The notes beneath the pieces were generated by a model. That model saw nothing but the letters and a program-made list of their open reading frames with translations. It did no database searches and was not told the DNA's origin. The position numbers and the translations under genes were made by a program. This document shows, in pieces, positions 7,181-7,271 of a stretch of DNA of 7,271 bases. Location of the stretch: NCBI GenBank assembly GCA_020050375.1, contig JAGVKR010000661.1, positions 1 to 7,271 of the forward strand. The letters are read 5' to 3'. This DNA is from Planctomycetales bacterium. GTDB taxonomy: Bacteria; Planctomycetota; Planctomycetia; Planctomycetales; Planctomycetaceae. Every line of letters begins with the position of its first letter. The first letter of the stretch is position 1.

Positions 7181-7271
7181 TTGATCAGCTCCCGACAGAC
7201 GCTGTTGCTCGCCACTGTGCTGCTGGCAGGATTGACCAGCATCGCATGCACACCGTCGTCGGTCTTGCCGC
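7181..7271 (+). CDS. Probable lipoprotein, N-terminus only
   Basis: The only plus-strand gene; only 30 codons are visible before the window ends. It begins with a textbook export signal: a short positive start (MISSRQ), a hydrophobic core TLLLATVLLAGL and a cysteine in SIAC (Cys23), then TPSSVLP. This predicts lipid attachment at Cys23 and location on the outside of the inner membrane or in the outer membrane. Ser at -3 of the lipobox is less usual, with Leu further upstream, so a secreted protein cut elsewhere is possible. The TTG at 7181 is favoured because GGAG (7169-7172) lies 8 bases before it; a GTG at 7175 would add two residues. An in-frame TAA at 7139 limits the start. The frame, good promoter and signal peptide support a real gene; its function cannot be told. 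Confidence 0.65.
   Translation, partial: MISSRQTLLLATVLLAGLTSIACTPSSVLP

Overview
The window is GC-rich, densely coding chromosomal DNA. Almost everything is on the minus strand, so it is best read from right to left. The organism is probably a planctomycete or a relative. That rests on the gene style (a group-2 malate dehydrogenase, a divergent QueC-like protein, a 'DHYLYG'-type antitoxin), weak Shine-Dalgarno sequences and short GC-rich palindromic repeats. It is an inference from memory of such genomes, not from a search.

Layout from the right end. A plus-strand gene for a probable lipoprotein begins at about 7181 and leaves the window; a strong sigma70-type promoter lies in front of it (7066-7094). 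A 416-base divergent intergenic region separates it from mdh (malate dehydrogenase, 6764-5772). A 64-nt imperfect palindrome (5769-5706) sits directly behind mdh. Next comes a QueC-like PP-loop protein (5669-4992) that has the zinc-cysteine tetrad but an altered P-loop (GGGIES instead of SGGxDS). Then comes a broken type II toxin-antitoxin locus: an apparently complete antitoxin (4869-4636), followed in the same frame by only the last 45 codons of a PIN-domain (VapC) toxin (4635-4498). The stop of that remnant overlaps the start of an ATP-grasp-like gene (4501-3509), whose motifs appear in circularly permuted order. bioA (3502-2135, biotin synthesis) follows after 6 bases. After a short intergenic region with a perfect TATAAT box, the left end is filled by a copper-type P1B ATPase gene (1985 to beyond 1), cut by the window edge before its GDGxND motif.

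How the genes work together. The ATP-grasp gene and bioA are close enough to be one transcript. mdh, bioA and the copper pump are otherwise separate housekeeping or stress functions. No complete defence or biosynthetic cluster is visible. The most unusual points are three unrelated repeat-like elements read in frame inside loops of the copper ATPase, the decapitated VapC behind an intact antitoxin, and the permuted ATP-grasp protein.
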